NCBI RefSeq assembly: GCF_051014445.1 | Contig: NC_135144.1 | Span: forward strand, 8,990,001 to 9,054,000 | Direction: 5' to 3' | DNA: 64,000 bases | DNA from: Colletes latitarsis | Taxonomy: Eukaryota; Arthropoda; Insecta; Hymenoptera; Colletidae | Part shown: positions 1-12,103 of the stretch, one piece after another | How the letters are laid out: the number at the start of each line of letters is the position of its first letter | Position numbering within the stretch: the first letter of the stretch is position 1 | Made by a program: the position numbers and the translations under genes | Notes under the pieces: generated by a model | Database searches by the model: none | Seen by the model: the letters and a program-made list of their open reading frames with translations, nothing else | Told to the model about the DNA's origin: nothing

Positions 1-758
1 TGAAAAAATTATTTTCGATTGCAGGGGTCAATTACAATCATTTTTGGTTAATAGACATACCACCGAAATCCTAACCATTTTCGAGAAAAAAATTCCTTAC
101 CGAAAATATAATTTCTGGCCCGAAATGTCTGCCCGAATTTTCATGCGAATCTTTAAAACGTCATAACTTCTGAACGGATTGGACGATTTTAATGTTTAAA
201 AAAGCAAACTACGCGTATTTTGGTGGAGAATATGTAGAAATTCTAAAAATATTCAAAAAGTTGTTCCTTGACCCCCTAAAATGAGAAAAACCCCATAAAA
301 ATGGTCCAATACTCAAACAGCCATAACTCCTACAATAGTGAATATATTTCAATGAAACTTTTTTTTGAAGTAGAGCTCATAGATACCTACAAAAAAGTAT
401 TAGACAACTTTTCTGTAGGGCGTCAAATAAAATTATCAAAAATGAAAAACTAATTTTTAAGGAAAATCGACAGGGGGTAGGTGCTGAAATTTTTCGTCGA
501 AATTGAAAAATTTCAAATCGTTCTAAAAAAATTATTTTCGTTTGCGGGGGTCAATTACAATCATTTTTGGTGAATAGACATACCCCCGAAATCTTGCGCA
601 TTTTCGAGAAAAAAATTCAGTACGGGCGGAACTTTAAACGTTAATAACTTTTTAACGAAGCCTCCATCAACAAATTGGTATTCTTGATTTTCGTCTTATT
701 TTGGCCTCTAGAATCCTCTATTAAAATTTTTCCCAGGGGTGGGCGAACACCCTGTATA
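1..758 (-). mobile_element. TATACAGGGTG-family element, copy 1 (left part outside window)
   Basis: Member of the dominant repeat family of the window. The right inverted end is seen at 690-758 (CTCTAGAATC... CCCAGGGGTG ... CACCCTGTATA). The interior carries the family hallmarks: GGGGTCAATTACAATCATTT, CGAAATCCTA, TTTCGAGAAAAAAATTC and TCATAACTTCTGAACGGATT. No transposase frame is present, so it is non-autonomous. Only one end lies in the window. Confidence 0.85.
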
Positions 759-841
759 ATTGTATTTTTCGATGATTTTGCATCACAATTGCCGAACACC
801 CTGTATAATTGTATTTTCAATGGCATCACATTTGTAAATCC
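744..841. repeat. 49-bp tandem duplication of the element end
   Basis: The terminal motif CGAACACCCTGTATAATTGT occurs at 744 and again at 793, each followed by a TGCATCACA/GGCATCACA segment. The end of copy 1 and its flank have therefore been duplicated once in tandem. Confidence 0.75.
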
Positions 842-1548
842 CGCCACAAAATATTTCCCTAAATACTTTCTCTTCTTTCCGTAGTCCGTAGTCGTCTAGT
901 TCGTATAATAATACATATATCCCAATATTGATGTAAATATCAAAACATTGCGTGGGTGACTGAACCGTTGAAACTTGTTTACAGGATGAAATTACGTGAA
1001 TGCCCCATTCATTGATCGACAATATTATTGTGCGCGTACAAGCACACTCGGGTCTCACATTACGAAATAAATCACGTCCACCCTACCGCTTATGGCGTAT
1101 GGTTATTTTCGAACTCGTCGCAATGAAACACGTATAGAAAAATGAAAACAAACAACTTGAACTTTTGCCCCTGCGTTTCATTTACAACAGTTTTATATGT
1201 AAGGGAATTTACATTTGAAACTGGTAAACGCCTGGGGATTGCGTGTTTATTGATTTGCGTATAACTTCACTTTGAATTAAAAAAAAAGAAAAAGCGATCG
1301 CCGATAAAATAGAAATTCTTTTCTTAGCAGGAAGTATAGATTTAGAAATTAAGAATTTCCGGTACGAGAACACGGAAGTTGCAATAATTACGGGTATTTG
1401 GAAACTCAGAAAAGTCCCATGGAACGCAAAGATCACGGAGACGCACGAAGAAGGGAAACTTTCACAACTCGACGTCGATCTAAACGACAACACGACAGCT
1501 AATTATCACGCAGCGCATGTCACGGGTAGTAAAATGTAATTTGTAATT
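842..1548. other. AT-rich intronic DNA, nothing recognised
   Basis: No motif-bearing frame, repeat or RNA gene was seen. A 94-codon open stretch at 1209-1493 (minus) has no ATG at its start and no recognisable family. Confidence 0.5.
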
Positions 1549-1985
1549 CCTAATAAAAATTGTTACAAATTTACTTGACTGGAGTTTTAAAAATTGACTG
1601 TAGTTTTCCACATAATAAATATTTTAAGCTCTGTGAACTAGGAGGTCAAATAAAAAATAAAGAATATCTTAAAATTCTTCAACGGAATACAAAATATAAT
1701 ATAATCTACATGATCTTATTTAACAAGTATTTAATCTTTTTTAAAATATACAAATATACAAATATTTTTATATATGCATATGTAAATACAGAAATATTTA
1801 TATATTTTTAAAAAGATTTAATACTTGTTGAATAAGATCATGTAAATTATATCATATTCTGTACTTTATTAAAAACTAGAACTGCTGAACTAAAAATGAG
1901 CCATTCCTAACTTCTAATAAAAATTGTGACAAATTTACTAGACTGGATTTTTGAAAATTTACCGTGGTTTCCTATAAGAGAACGA
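1549..1985. repeat. Dispersed repeat pair flanking a long hairpin
   Basis: A segment containing TAATAAAAATTGTTACAAAT lies at 1549-1612 and recurs at 1885-1985, and again at 4662-4780 with a longer shared left part (AAAATGASCCATTC). Between the first two copies, 1690-1757 and 1797-1858 are inverted complements (CATGATCTTATTTAACAAGT against ACTTGTTGAATAAGATCATG), forming a stem of about 60 bp with a short AT-rich loop. This looks like a foldback MITE, with no coding capacity. Confidence 0.75.
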
Positions 1986-1989
1986 ATAA

Positions 1990-3370
1990 ACAATTATTTC
2001 AAATTATTTGGAAATGAATATGTCATAATTGTAGGTAGTTCTAGTGTTAAAGATTTCTCTTTCGTTTTCCCGCGCAAAACGATCTTAGCGCCACCGATCT
2101 TTAGGCGGTTTCGCGATCGCGTTCGCCGTCTGAATTCTGCGACCGCGAATGTAATCGTTGCGTAAGTCGATGAAGCGATAATCCGCAATTACTCATGCAT
2201 GATCTGCAGTCCGCGAAGGAGAATTACTATACTACTCACGGATCATAGGTTATCCTTATAACTCTGCACTGAGGCGCAATAGAAGGCCCGCATTTATCAG
2301 GCAATATTAAAACGCTGCGCGTGCTCGGAGCACGTCGTCGTTGGCGCCGCACGAAAGAACTGGAAAATTATTTTTCGCGTTAATTAACCTTTAAAAACTT
2401 CTTGCACACCGTTTGCAAACAGTAGCGTTTGTAATTCTCACGAGAGACTCTAACGTTTTCAAAATTCATCCTTACAGATTTTAGATTTGTTTTTGTTAAA
2501 TAATAATACTTTCTGAAATAGTTTTGAAATTTTTCACGTTAAAATATCGTATAGAGATGCGTTGGTAAGTATAGTTACTATTAAATGCACAAAATTTGTT
2601 ATGAATAAATAAGAAATACTTTTAGAAATTGATATATGATCATCTTTTGAGATTCATAAGATATTCTTTAATGGAAACTTTGAAGATGATTTTCAAGAAA
2701 ATGTGGCAAAATATATATTTTTAAAATTATTGACTTTTTTCTTATATTCTGGTACCCGCTATAGTAAATTTCATACTAATTAACAATTTTACATGTATAC
2801 TTATTTATTTTAAATTAACAAAATGGTCGCAACCGTAAACACCGTGGAATAATATTTTTTAAAAGGTACTGTGTTTGAGAGGATCCAATACCACCAATTT
2901 TAACTTTTTTTAACTCAAAAAATTTTAGAATATTTAGAAAAATAAATTTGTCTGGATTAGGTGTTACTGCAGTCTTTGTGAAAAATTCTCAAAAAAACTT
3001 AGAAAAAATGTATTTCATACCAAAAGACCCCCTTAAAACTGAAAGCATCGCGCTGTAACTTCTGCGATTTAAGTATTTTTCTACGTTCGTTTGAACGTTT
3101 GAAGTTCAAATTAAAAATTTTCCAAAATTTTGCTCGCTAAATATAAACGCCCTCGCTCGGATCACGTACAATTGAAACGTTTAAACAAACCGCTAATAAA
3201 AGAAATAGATATATCGCTCGATTCAAAAAATTACTTAAAAACAAAATGATAAATCTTCTTTTATCGCACACTGTACAAAATAGTACAATTTCATCAATGC
3301 ATTCTGTACTGATTTCGATCTGAACAGTTCTCGAAACGGTCGATTCGATTATTGCGATCATCGCGCCAAC
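1990..3370. other. AT-rich intronic DNA, nothing recognised
   Basis: No repeats shared with the rest of the window and no coding motif were found. A short GC-richer patch lies near 2080-2340. Confidence 0.45.
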
Positions 3371-3780
3371 GAGCGGGGCCACGACGAAGCGCGGTTTTTT
3401 GCGAGCCGCAGTCTTTACATAACAGTTTCGAAGCCGCGTATTACAGCGAGTATCGGGCCCCGGCTATCTGCATCTGCATCTGAGCACTGTTAAAAAGTAC
3501 AGAACGATTACGCAAGCTGGCGACCATACGGTACGGGGGCTTTTATGAATGGGAACTAAGTTTAGAGCGCCACGATATGCCCGCGCCGTCGCGACATCGA
3601 CGTTCCCGCCACCACCTTCTTCCCGCGCTCCCGACACTTGTTGGATAACGAAACCACGAGAGCCGTGCACGAATACTGCCGAGCTGCGCCGAAAACGGCC
3701 GATCGTAGATCGCGTACGCGTCGGAGGTTACGAAAAGAGCGCGAAAACCACGCGATCATCTAACCTAGAGATTCTCAGCG
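3370..3780. other. CpG-rich island in the presumed foxo intron
   Basis: This segment is clearly richer in CpG than its surroundings and is open in several frames on both strands (3464-3670 and 3562-3759 minus, 3549-3818 plus). No frame shows a recognisable domain. It could be an enhancer, an alternative first exon or unconstrained sequence; the sequence alone does not decide. Confidence 0.4.
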
Positions 3781-3814
3781 GCCTTCTGCGTTTGGTTCAA
3801 TTATTTTCTGAATA

Positions 3815-4078
3815 TTAACACGTTCACTGCCAGATCAAAACCGTATAATATTCTGCAAAAGTAAAATTTTGGTTTTAGACCATTGCAGGCTACGTAACCT
3901 AAAATTTGTTTCAGTACTTGTTTTCGTAACCTTCTTAAAATTCACAAATTCTATACAAATTTATTCCCCTCAACGTGAAATAAATTATCTTGAGATTAAC
4001 ATGAGAAGTAATTTTTCTAGTATCATAATGGTAAATTCATGTCACCCATATATGGGTACGTGGCAGCCAAAGTGTTAA
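3815..4078. mobile_element. TTAA-flanked piggyBac-like MITE
   Basis: The element begins TTAACACGTTCACTGCCA and ends TGGCAGCCAAAGTGTTAA. The ends are imperfect inverted repeats (14 of 18 positions by eye) bounded by TTAA, the target site of piggyBac elements. It has a small palindrome (CCCATATATGGG) near the right end. At 264 bp without a transposase it is non-autonomous. Confidence 0.8.
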
Positions 4079-4229
4079 GGCAACAAATTATAAAACAAAA
4101 TGATACATATTTCACCTAAGTCGGACAATTCGAACCATCTTAAATAAAGTCTTGAAATAAACGTGAAAATAATGGATTTCTTTTCCCCCAACCTAATATA
4201 AACTTTCCTAGAAAGAGTTTGTCTCTGAT

Positions 4230-4660
4230 TTAATCGATTTGGCAAAACTCGTAAGATCGTAAGGACGAATCGAATCGAGGAGTAGTTATTAAGTATGCAC
4301 GCCCCCATAGGATGAACCTGTGTCTTTTACCTCGCTGACTAAACTGTGTCGTGAGACAGAAAGTCAACAGTATGCGCCCAGCCTTCGATACGTGGCAACG
4401 GGAAATTCCACGCGGAACGCGTTGTACGCGTCGTCGCGCTTTCGAAAACATCGTAGATCGATGCGCGATTTCTATGTAAATGTCACGCACGCTTCGATGG
4501 CGTCGAAGCTGTTCAGCGACAAAAGCGCGGTAGCTATTGTTAAGGCTAGCCCCGGGGTTAAAGGTAGCATCTATGACGAACAACCGTCGTTGTACCATCG
4601 CGACAGAACGAAGAAGATCCTCTTTCTCCTCACGTGTCAACTGTTGCACGCCTAATTAAT
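4230..4660. other. CpG-rich island with overlapping open frames
   Basis: Both strands are open (139 codons minus at 4230-4649, 111 codons plus at 4320-4655), the usual result of high CpG and few stops. Neither translation contains a family motif I know. It may be regulatory. Confidence 0.35.
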
Positions 4661-4661
4661 A

Positions 4662-4790
4662 ACTACCCAACTGGACAAAATGACCCATTCGTTAATTTCT
4701 AATAAAAATTGTTACAAATTTACTCGACTGGATTTTTGCAAATTGTACCGTAGTTTTCTATACGAGAATCAATAAACATTTATTGTTTTA
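4662..4790 (+). repeat. Third copy of the dispersed TAATAAAAATTGT repeat
   Basis: Matches 1885-1985 over most of its length (AATGACCCATTC, TTTCTAATAAAAATTG, GACTGGATTTTTG, GAGAATCAATAAAC). The copies are diverged and non-coding. Confidence 0.75.
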
Positions 4791-6353
4791 ATTTCTTTGG
4801 TACATATAAACACACTATCCGACAACTTCATTGTGTCAATGAACAAAATAATTGTGTCCATACAAGCACACACTTCTTTTTACTGAGTATTTAAAACCTC
4901 GAATGAGGTTTATCCTAGTTTACAAATATGAAGTTTATATAAAGTGTTATTTAAGTATTTATATCAATATGAATTACAGTTGTGTACATTTTTCTAGTAA
5001 AATTCTAGTTTAATTGTTTAAAATTCATATGCAAATAATAGAAACAAAGTTGATGAGTATACAGTTGAAAAAAATGTACCAAACATAATATTTTGAAGTT
5101 ATTATCTAATTTGTTTGTGGGTTTATCACGAATTCGTGTTTCAAAACAAAGTATAATTTTTAAAGCTCCTTGCATAAAATAAATTAAATTTGTAAAATCA
5201 TTTCTCCAAAAGTAAAAAGAAAAAGAATTTGACAAACGCTTTAAGCAACGTTTCGATACATACATAAAAATAATAGAAAGAAAGTTGAAGAGATTTGATG
5301 GGCTATTTATCGCAAACTTTTGTTTTAAAATAGTCAAAGTATAAAAATAAAAGAGGCACGTCACTCACCGTGCTGTTGTAGTGGCGAAAACGAGAAACAA
5401 ATGACACGAAACTCGCAACGACTGTAATTATTAAACTGTGACGAGGAGTTAACTCGCCGTGCCCATTACGGGCGCTTTTTCAAAATTCCGGACTAAGTTG
5501 CCTTCTGTACATCCAACGTCGGTGAAAACGGAAACACAGAACCAGGTAGCTCGGATACGTGTAAAATTTCGATACAAATAAAATTACAGGACTGTATTCT
5601 TTGACATTTCCGGTACAAACCACCGACAGAAGTACGCTTCCGCGCGTTTCGTATTCAGAAGCAAGCACGTGTATCTCGTTTGCCGTGTAAAACAATTTGG
5701 TCGTCCCCAAAGTCACCATAATACTAATTAGGATAAAAACACATTCGACATGGAAAGTCTCGTTGCGATCGACGATACCGCGAATGCTGAAACAAACTGC
5801 GATACGAAACGACAATAATTATTGCGACATCTGAGTCTGTAACTTTCAAACTTGCACGAAATAAATAATTTAATGAAATAAGTAAATCAATAAACTATTT
5901 AATGTTTGCAGAAAAAAAATCAGCGTCAAGACGAGAAACTGTACATCGCGATTAATGAAGCAACAAATAGAAATAAGTAGACGAATCGAAGTATTTTTGA
6001 AATGATCGATATTAGAGTTGCTTGTAATTTCGAAGAAGAATAATAAAAGCTCGTGTATGTTTGCATAAAAAATATCTGAAGCGATTCGTTTGATCGGATC
6101 AAACCAAAAATTAATAAAATTTCGTCGAATGGAAATTCTTGATATTGGGTTTGTAAAAGCGAACTTCTACGCCTAGTGCATCTATAAAGCTATTTTGTGG
6201 ATCGTTAAAGCTATCGTTAGTGGAGACGTTAAATTATTAAAAGTATCAAAAACTAACGAAGTGGCCAACCATTTTTAATTTTGGAATGGCTCGTTGGACT
6301 ATATAGCGTCATTCGAGAACAATCAAATCAAATTCCATCAAACTAATATCTAA
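4791..6353. other. AT-rich intronic DNA, nothing recognised
   Basis: It contains a weak internal similarity between about 5025-5060 and 5265-5300 (AATAATAGAAA.AAAGTTGA), but no coding or transposon motif. Confidence 0.4.
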
Positions 6354-6530
6354 ATTCTATAGAAAGTATGCACACGTAGATTAATGCTGTTCAACGTTCA
6401 AAAATTTCGACGAATAAAATATTAATACGTTATTGTAAGCTTCAAAAATTGTTATTCAAAACACAGTGTAAAATTTAGTCTACCAGTTTTAAGCATTACA
6501 GGTGAATAAACAAATAACAGATACTACGGG
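6354..6530 (+). repeat. Direct repeat, left copy (pair with 8738-8920)
   Basis: About 177 bp starting AATTCTATAGAAAGTATGCA and ending near AACAAATAACAGATACTAC. The same sequence, diverged by scattered substitutions, lies in direct orientation at 8738-8920. The two copies bracket about 2.2 kb that contains a Tc1-type transposase remnant. Confidence 0.8.
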
Positions 6531-8221
6531 TCCGCCTGTTTAGTCAACAAGAAAAATATGTATAAAATATTCTTCTAACAAATACATTTTAATGATAAAA
6601 AAAAGTAGTTACTTTAAAAAAGGAAAACTCGTATCTTCAATAGTTTTAGATTTAAAAATTCATTTGTGAAGGCCATTTTCGTAAAGGTAGATAAAAACTA
6701 CACAGTTTAAAAACTGATATTTTTTAAATAATTACGAAAATAGAAAACTGATGACTTAACCCTCCACCCCTCAATTTTATGTGAATTGCAACATATTTCA
6801 ACATCATTAAAATTCCGAACGTCGAGGTTGAAAAGTGATCGATTTGGCTGTAATTAATGGCCAGTAATTAAAAACACATTTGAGTGGCCCGTTTGAGTTC
6901 GATTAATTCTGAGAACGAAATCTCGTCTATACTTCTCCGCATAAAATTTGATGGTCCTAATTTGATAGTAAAAAAACAACGCCAAAAGAAAACTAACAAG
7001 GAGATTGCATATAATGTATCTCACAGATCAAAATCAAAAGAAATGTTAAATGATCACTAAACAAATGACAATTTTGAATTTTCAAAAAAATGGTTAGGTC
7101 CTGGCGTCGGACTACTTTCGTGTTCAGAATATTTTTTTATTAACACGCAATATATATTTTATTCTTCAAAGTATTCCCTTATGATAGCAATATCTACACT
7201 TAATACATCTTCGATATGAAGCCTCAAAATTCAATTTTTTCGTTCAATATGCTATTGAGAGCATTCGTAACAATATCTGTCATGTCTTGACAAATTTTTC
7301 CTTTCATAATGATTTTTAATTTTAGTACTCAGTACTCAGAACATTAACAATAATTCCAGAACAGTGTCGTGATGCTCCGAGGAGTCTACTTGCCTTCAAA
7401 ACGAATTATTTTATCGCAACAAATTACTGATAACAGTTAGTAGAATTCATTCTATTGTTCGTAACTAATTATCGACATCGATTTTTATGCTTATGCTAAG
7501 TTAAGCTTATTACGTATCTTTATTCAGAAAACGTGTTTTCCTCCATATAAATGACGTTTGCTTTGCGAATAACGTAATGAATTCGAAGTGCATTTACGTT
7601 AAGATTCCGTGTACATTCATTACTGGTGGCGCAGTAAATTATTATGTTACTAATATCATTTATATCGTTCTGCAATAAAATTGCACAAGATAAATTAACA
7701 CAGAATATTTAACAAATTCCATTTACTCGTACTCTTTCTATTCTTTTAGGTCGTGCTTTACCCACAATGTATTTATTTATTTTAATCATTAATGACATAA
7801 CATTAACAAGAAAAAGAAATATATACGGTATAGATACCTTTCAGGTAATTTTGTTTGGTCAAAGATTGGATCTGACGCAATGGATCAAACGAATTCAAAC
7901 TTTCATGTCTTCCTTGATACTCTGATTGCAATCCTTTGGTATACATGAACATACTTCTTCATATACACCAAATTTTTGTTGACAAAAGGTTATAAGGAAA
8001 ACGTGAATGAATATACTTAGCAAATAATTAATAAATAAAATAAATTAAAACTGGTAAGTCCATCGTGATGCAACCTTTCTTACTCTATTACTACCCCATG
8101 GTAGTAATTGTCAATCGACAGATTAAAATTATATATCTAGATAATGATCAAATTTTAGTCATTAATATTTCAAAAATTATTGAACATCTTCCCTTATATA
8201 TTCTCTTAAAATAAATAAAAA
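6531..8221. other. AT-rich DNA between direct repeats, possible older transposon remains
   Basis: A degenerate minus-strand reading at about 7340-7080 (IEDVLSVDIAIIREYFEE then stop, with upstream stops) has the feel of a transposase tail, but I cannot name a family. Nothing else was recognised. Confidence 0.3.
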
Positions 8222-8479
8222 AGCTGTTTACTACAAAACAACATTAAAACAATGCAATGGCCCGCGAATAGTCCCGATATCGACCCCATAGAAAATTTGT
8301 GGGCAAAATTGAAGAAAGTGATTCGAGGAAAGAAACCACGAAGTAAAGATGAACTTCGACAGGCCATAAGGCTATCGTAGGGAGAAATTTTACCCACGAA
8401 TTGTAAAAATTTAATAACATCAATGCCACAGCGTATGAAAGCTGTCACCCGGACACGAGGTAATGTAACAAAATATTAA
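8222..8479 (+). pseudogene. Tc1/mariner-type transposase, C-terminal remnant
   Basis: Read in frame from 8222, the translation gives NNIKTMQWPANSPDIDPIEN followed by LWAKLKK. This is the block around the third catalytic acidic residue (the E of PIENLW) of Tc1-like DD34E transposases. An in-frame TAG at 8378-8380 breaks it; the frame then resumes (MPQRMKAVTRTRGNVTKY) to a TAA at 8477-8479, typical of the C-terminal tail of the family. The N-terminal DNA-binding region and the first two catalytic aspartates are missing, so it is a dead fragment. Confidence 0.88.
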
Positions 8480-8737
8480 TGGAACCTTTGATCAGAAACT
8501 AATTTTCAGGTAACATTTTGTTTTCCTTCTTCATTGTTTTTGGAAATAAATGAAGGTTTGTGTTATTTTGTAGTTAATTACTTCCTACAAAACTCCCTTC
8601 CATTTTCCATCGGTCTCAACCTTCCCCATTCTTCATAATTATAACATAAAACACGGCAATTTTTCGTAAAATTTGTATTAATGTATCAATAATACAAGTA
8701 TTAAATTTAATATTATCATAGTCGTAAATTTGTATTA

Positions 8738-8920
8738 ATAAATTCTATAGAAAGTATGCACGCGCACATCAATGCTGTTCGACGTTCAAAAATTTTGACG
8801 AATAAAATATTAATATGTCATTACAAGTTCCAAAAATTATTATTCAAAACACGGTGTAAAATTTAGTCTACCAGTATTGAGCATTACAGGTGAATAAACA
8901 AATAACAAATACTACGAAAT
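8738..8920 (+). repeat. Direct repeat, right copy (pair with 6354-6530)
   Basis: Second copy of the repeat above, with the same ends and order. Direct orientation and short length fit either a segmental duplication, two copies of one MITE, or very short terminal repeats; no TG...CA ends or primer-binding site were seen, so an LTR reading is not supported. Confidence 0.75.
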
Positions 8921-8999
8921 CGTTATAATTTCAAAACTTCAATTCAACTGCGTCTCGTGTTCTAGTTGTCCAATCACGCTAAAATTTGTCATAAATGAT

Positions 9000-9900
9000 T
9001 TCTTCGTCAAGTGTCACAATCGATGGGGGCGCGACAAAAAAGAACTAACAAAAAAGTGTTGACCCCTGTAGCTAAGGGCCACCATAAGTGAGCAAAGTTC
9101 CAAGAAAATCGGTAACCGGAAGGCCTTGCACTCTCCTTGTTAATAATAGTAATAATTTTGACGAAACACGTTGTTACTGATTCGGTTCTGCTGTTCAGTA
9201 TGCGTCTTCGTACGGCTCGAGTTAGCGTTCGAACGATCTCCGGCAGCCTGCGGTTGACTTTGACCCCAAGCTGGCGAACGCGAGCGAGACGGAGGCGCGA
9301 GCACCGGCGAGCGGAGTGTATAATTATGTGTACGAGACGAGCTGGTACACGCGAGTAAACATATATACGTGTGTATATCGATGGTTGAGTATGCGAATAC
9401 GCGCGAAAACACACGCTCATATAAGCTAGGAATGGGCGAGTCGGTGGAATTGCGACGCGAGTAGAGAGCTGGTCGTGCCCCTCTCGTCGTATGCGACGAT
9501 TGGTCCACTCCCGTGCCTCCGCTAGTAGCACTCGACGCGTACTATACTACGCACAAGACGCGACGTACAGTCCTGACAAGCAATCCGAGTCTTGGCACCG
9601 ATAAATACGTGTCCCCGTCGAGATGATAATCGTAGAACAGAGCTAATTATAAACCCCTCTCTTCTGCCCCTTGATCTGGCGAAACGGACGCAAGGTAAAC
9701 AATGCTGAACGACGATTAGGAAATTAAAAAAATCGTCGTTACCCTTCTTCCTGATAGCGATAAGCCCGCCACCGATCGGGGAGGGAGAACGCTCGCGGCA
9801 ACGACAGCTGTTTGTTACCGGAAGCTGATCAGAGAACGAAACGACGCATGCGTAGCAGATAATTAACGCGCAACTAACGCCACCCGCGACGTCTGACTAT
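9000..9900. other. CpG-rich island in the presumed foxo intron
   Basis: GC- and CpG-rich sequence open on both strands (9007-9531 and 9140-9508 minus, 9137-9358 plus) without any recognisable domain. A plus-strand GT donor-like motif (CGCAAG|GTAAAC) occurs near 9690. The segment GGCCTTGCACTCTCCTTGTT near 9122 recurs in diverged form near 38024. Alternative first exon, enhancer and chance are all possible. Confidence 0.4.
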
Positions 9901-11014
9901 TTCTCTATAACGAATACGTTAGGGAATTAAAAGTTACTATATTTCGTGTTAGTGCGTATCTAACTTCGACTCAAAGTAGAAGAAAGTTATCTGTAACGAA
10001 TAACTTTGGGAAAGTGGGTTTCAAAAATTATTTGAAATGTTTCTTTTGTACATTTTTCCGTTTCTCTATTTTGAAAAGCTTATTTAAACACAAAGGGATA
10101 TCTACGATGCTTTTAATTTCTTGAGAAATTCAATTCAAATTCTCGTAAACAGGCCAAATACTTCAGAACAGTTATTTTAATCGTTTTAACTGAACACTAT
10201 CTTTTTTTGATTTTAGTCGTGAGATGCTAAAAATTGTCATTCCAGCAGAAGATCTGTGTGTTTCTGGCGTTTGCACGCTGTCGAGGGTAACATTTCCTTA
10301 CGTAACCCAGATACATGTTTGGTTATTCATTATTACGCCCTTCTGACACAGTTGTCTCGTTTCGTGGCCGTGATACGACTTGTTGCATTCGTTTGCACGA
10401 TTAGGAATATCTAATGTTTAAATATTGTAAATCTTTCTCACCGTTCGATTAGAGATTCGAGGCGTCTGTCGATGAAACTAATATCACCAGCTACGGTTGA
10501 TTTCGTAACATTATTTACAATAAACTATGCACGCACGGTAAACAGTCGCTAGTGATAGAATCGATGTTTGCCAAACAATTATAAATTACGTCTTCTACGA
10601 CGCACGAGATCGCTCTACGATAAGAACGCATCAAAAACGTTGATGTATCAAGACGCGTGACTATATTTGTTCAAGTCGCTTTATATATAATATGCAAAAC
10701 ATTGACCAATCCTCACCGGGGGCGTGGTTCGTACGTTTCATGTAAATCGTCTAATTTTCCCTCTCCTTCCACGGCGTGACGATCACGGGTGCCATCGATA
10801 ATAAGCGCGAAATCGTGTAAACAGTCAGTTACACGAGTCTACACCCATCAAACGTGGCACGAAGAGAATACATACGTCCGTGAAATCGGTTTGTTAATCA
10901 GTAGCGCACGAGTGCGAGTGTATTTTTGTTTCGCGAGCGAACCTCCGCGCACTTGAGCTAATATTCACTCGTCGAGGAGACCATGAAGAACCGAAACGTT
11001 TGCAAGAAGTAACG
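9901..11014. other. Intronic DNA of mixed composition, nothing recognised
   Basis: No coding motif or shared repeat. An initiator-like AGTCAGTTACACG is present near 10821 on plus, but with no supporting TATA or exon, so it is not called. Confidence 0.35.
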
Positions 11015-11022
11015 TCTTAGAC

Positions 11023-11667
11023 CAGTGGTTCTTAAGTCGTAGATAGATATCGAAATTTTTAATATTTATTTTAGTAGCGTACATTATTCCCCAAAAACTA
11101 TCAACTTTATCTATTAAATGATTCGACATTATAACAGTTAACTGGGCCACCACCAGTTTAACGAAATTCTACAGAGATTCCAGTCTAAAACTTTAAAGTA
11201 CTCCAAATTTAAAAAAAAAAAAACATGACAAAATCGAGAATCAAACTCCAAAGTGTTACCATCTTTTTTCCTTTGTTCTAGTACCAGCTGCAGCCAAACT
11301 TTCTTTTTAATATATGAATTTTCCAAGCATCTGGAAACGCTACAAAATTCTTTTAACATCTTTATCTCGATGATGGTAAAATTCAACGTGGATGCAGACC
11401 TAGCCAAAGATAAAATCACTGATTTTAGAAACAAAAATTTGTTACAATTAAAACTACAAAAGCCTACAAACTTAGCCAAAGGTAAACTCGCTGATGTTAG
11501 GATCAAAAATTTGCTAGAATTGAAACTGAAAGTGTCTGATGTTTAACACTGTTTGAGAAAATTTGATTTAAGTAATATTTAAGAAATTCCAAGAAATATT
11601 TCATAAAAATGATTGATGAACTCTATTAGAGTGCTGAAAGAGCTCCGAAAAATGTTAAGAACCACTG
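11023..11667 (+). mobile_element. hAT element, decayed, with 8-bp target duplication
   Basis: The ends are CAGTGGTTCTTAA (11023) and TTAAGAACCACTG (to 11667), perfect inverted repeats of the hAT/Charlie type. Flanks TCTTAGAC (11015-11022) and TTTTAGAC (11668-11675) form an 8-bp target duplication with one mismatch, as expected for hAT. Inside, the plus-strand frame ending at 11546 reads DADLAKDKITDFRNKNLLQL then KL, which resembles the D...EELIDLR.D..LKLKF segment of ZBED-like hAT transposases. A second diverged copy of that segment (LAKGKLADVRIKNLLELKL) follows directly, an internal ~80-bp duplication. The catalytic core is absent. Confidence 0.85.
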
Positions 11668-11884
11668 TTTTAGACAAATTCGTAGAGATAAGAACAGAGT
11701 ATCAGCCAGTTACGCGTACGTTTTATCCAAACATACAGAAACACGGTGAATTTACACGATTCCTTAGTTTCACGAATCTTCCGACGCTCAGATAAGCAAA
11801 GTGCGCGCGATCGACAAATTTTACTAGGTATTTTGACGCCCGGAGCAACAATAAGCACTGTTGCTTATCTTCCTTTAGATACAT

Positions 11885-12075
11885 GTACAGGGTGTCTCGA
11901 TAACTTTGTTAGAAAGCGATATTTCCGATACTTTTGTATAACTGTTCGATTTGAAGGGACACGTATTATGAATATTTTTCTCCAAATTTTAAGCTGATCA
12001 ATATTTAAAATACGATGATGTATGGTACAAAAAATCCAAGATATCCATTTCAACTTGAGCAATTGCAATATCTCC
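11885..12075 (+). mobile_element. Fragment with ACAGGGTGTCTCGATAAC end
   Basis: ACAGGGTGTCTCGATAAC at 11887 resembles the ACAGGGTG terminal motif common to many insect DNA transposons, and is followed by a text (AAAATACGATGATGTATGG) not shared with the main family here. No right end was found. Low-confidence fragment. Confidence 0.4.
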
Positions 12076-12103
12076 CGTTATCTTAGTTGAAATGTTAGAG
12101 GAA

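Noticed and set aside
6354..8920. Short LTR retrotransposon
   Set aside because: The direct repeats lack TG...CA ends, a primer-binding site or polypurine tract, and the enclosed coding remnant is a Tc1-type transposase.
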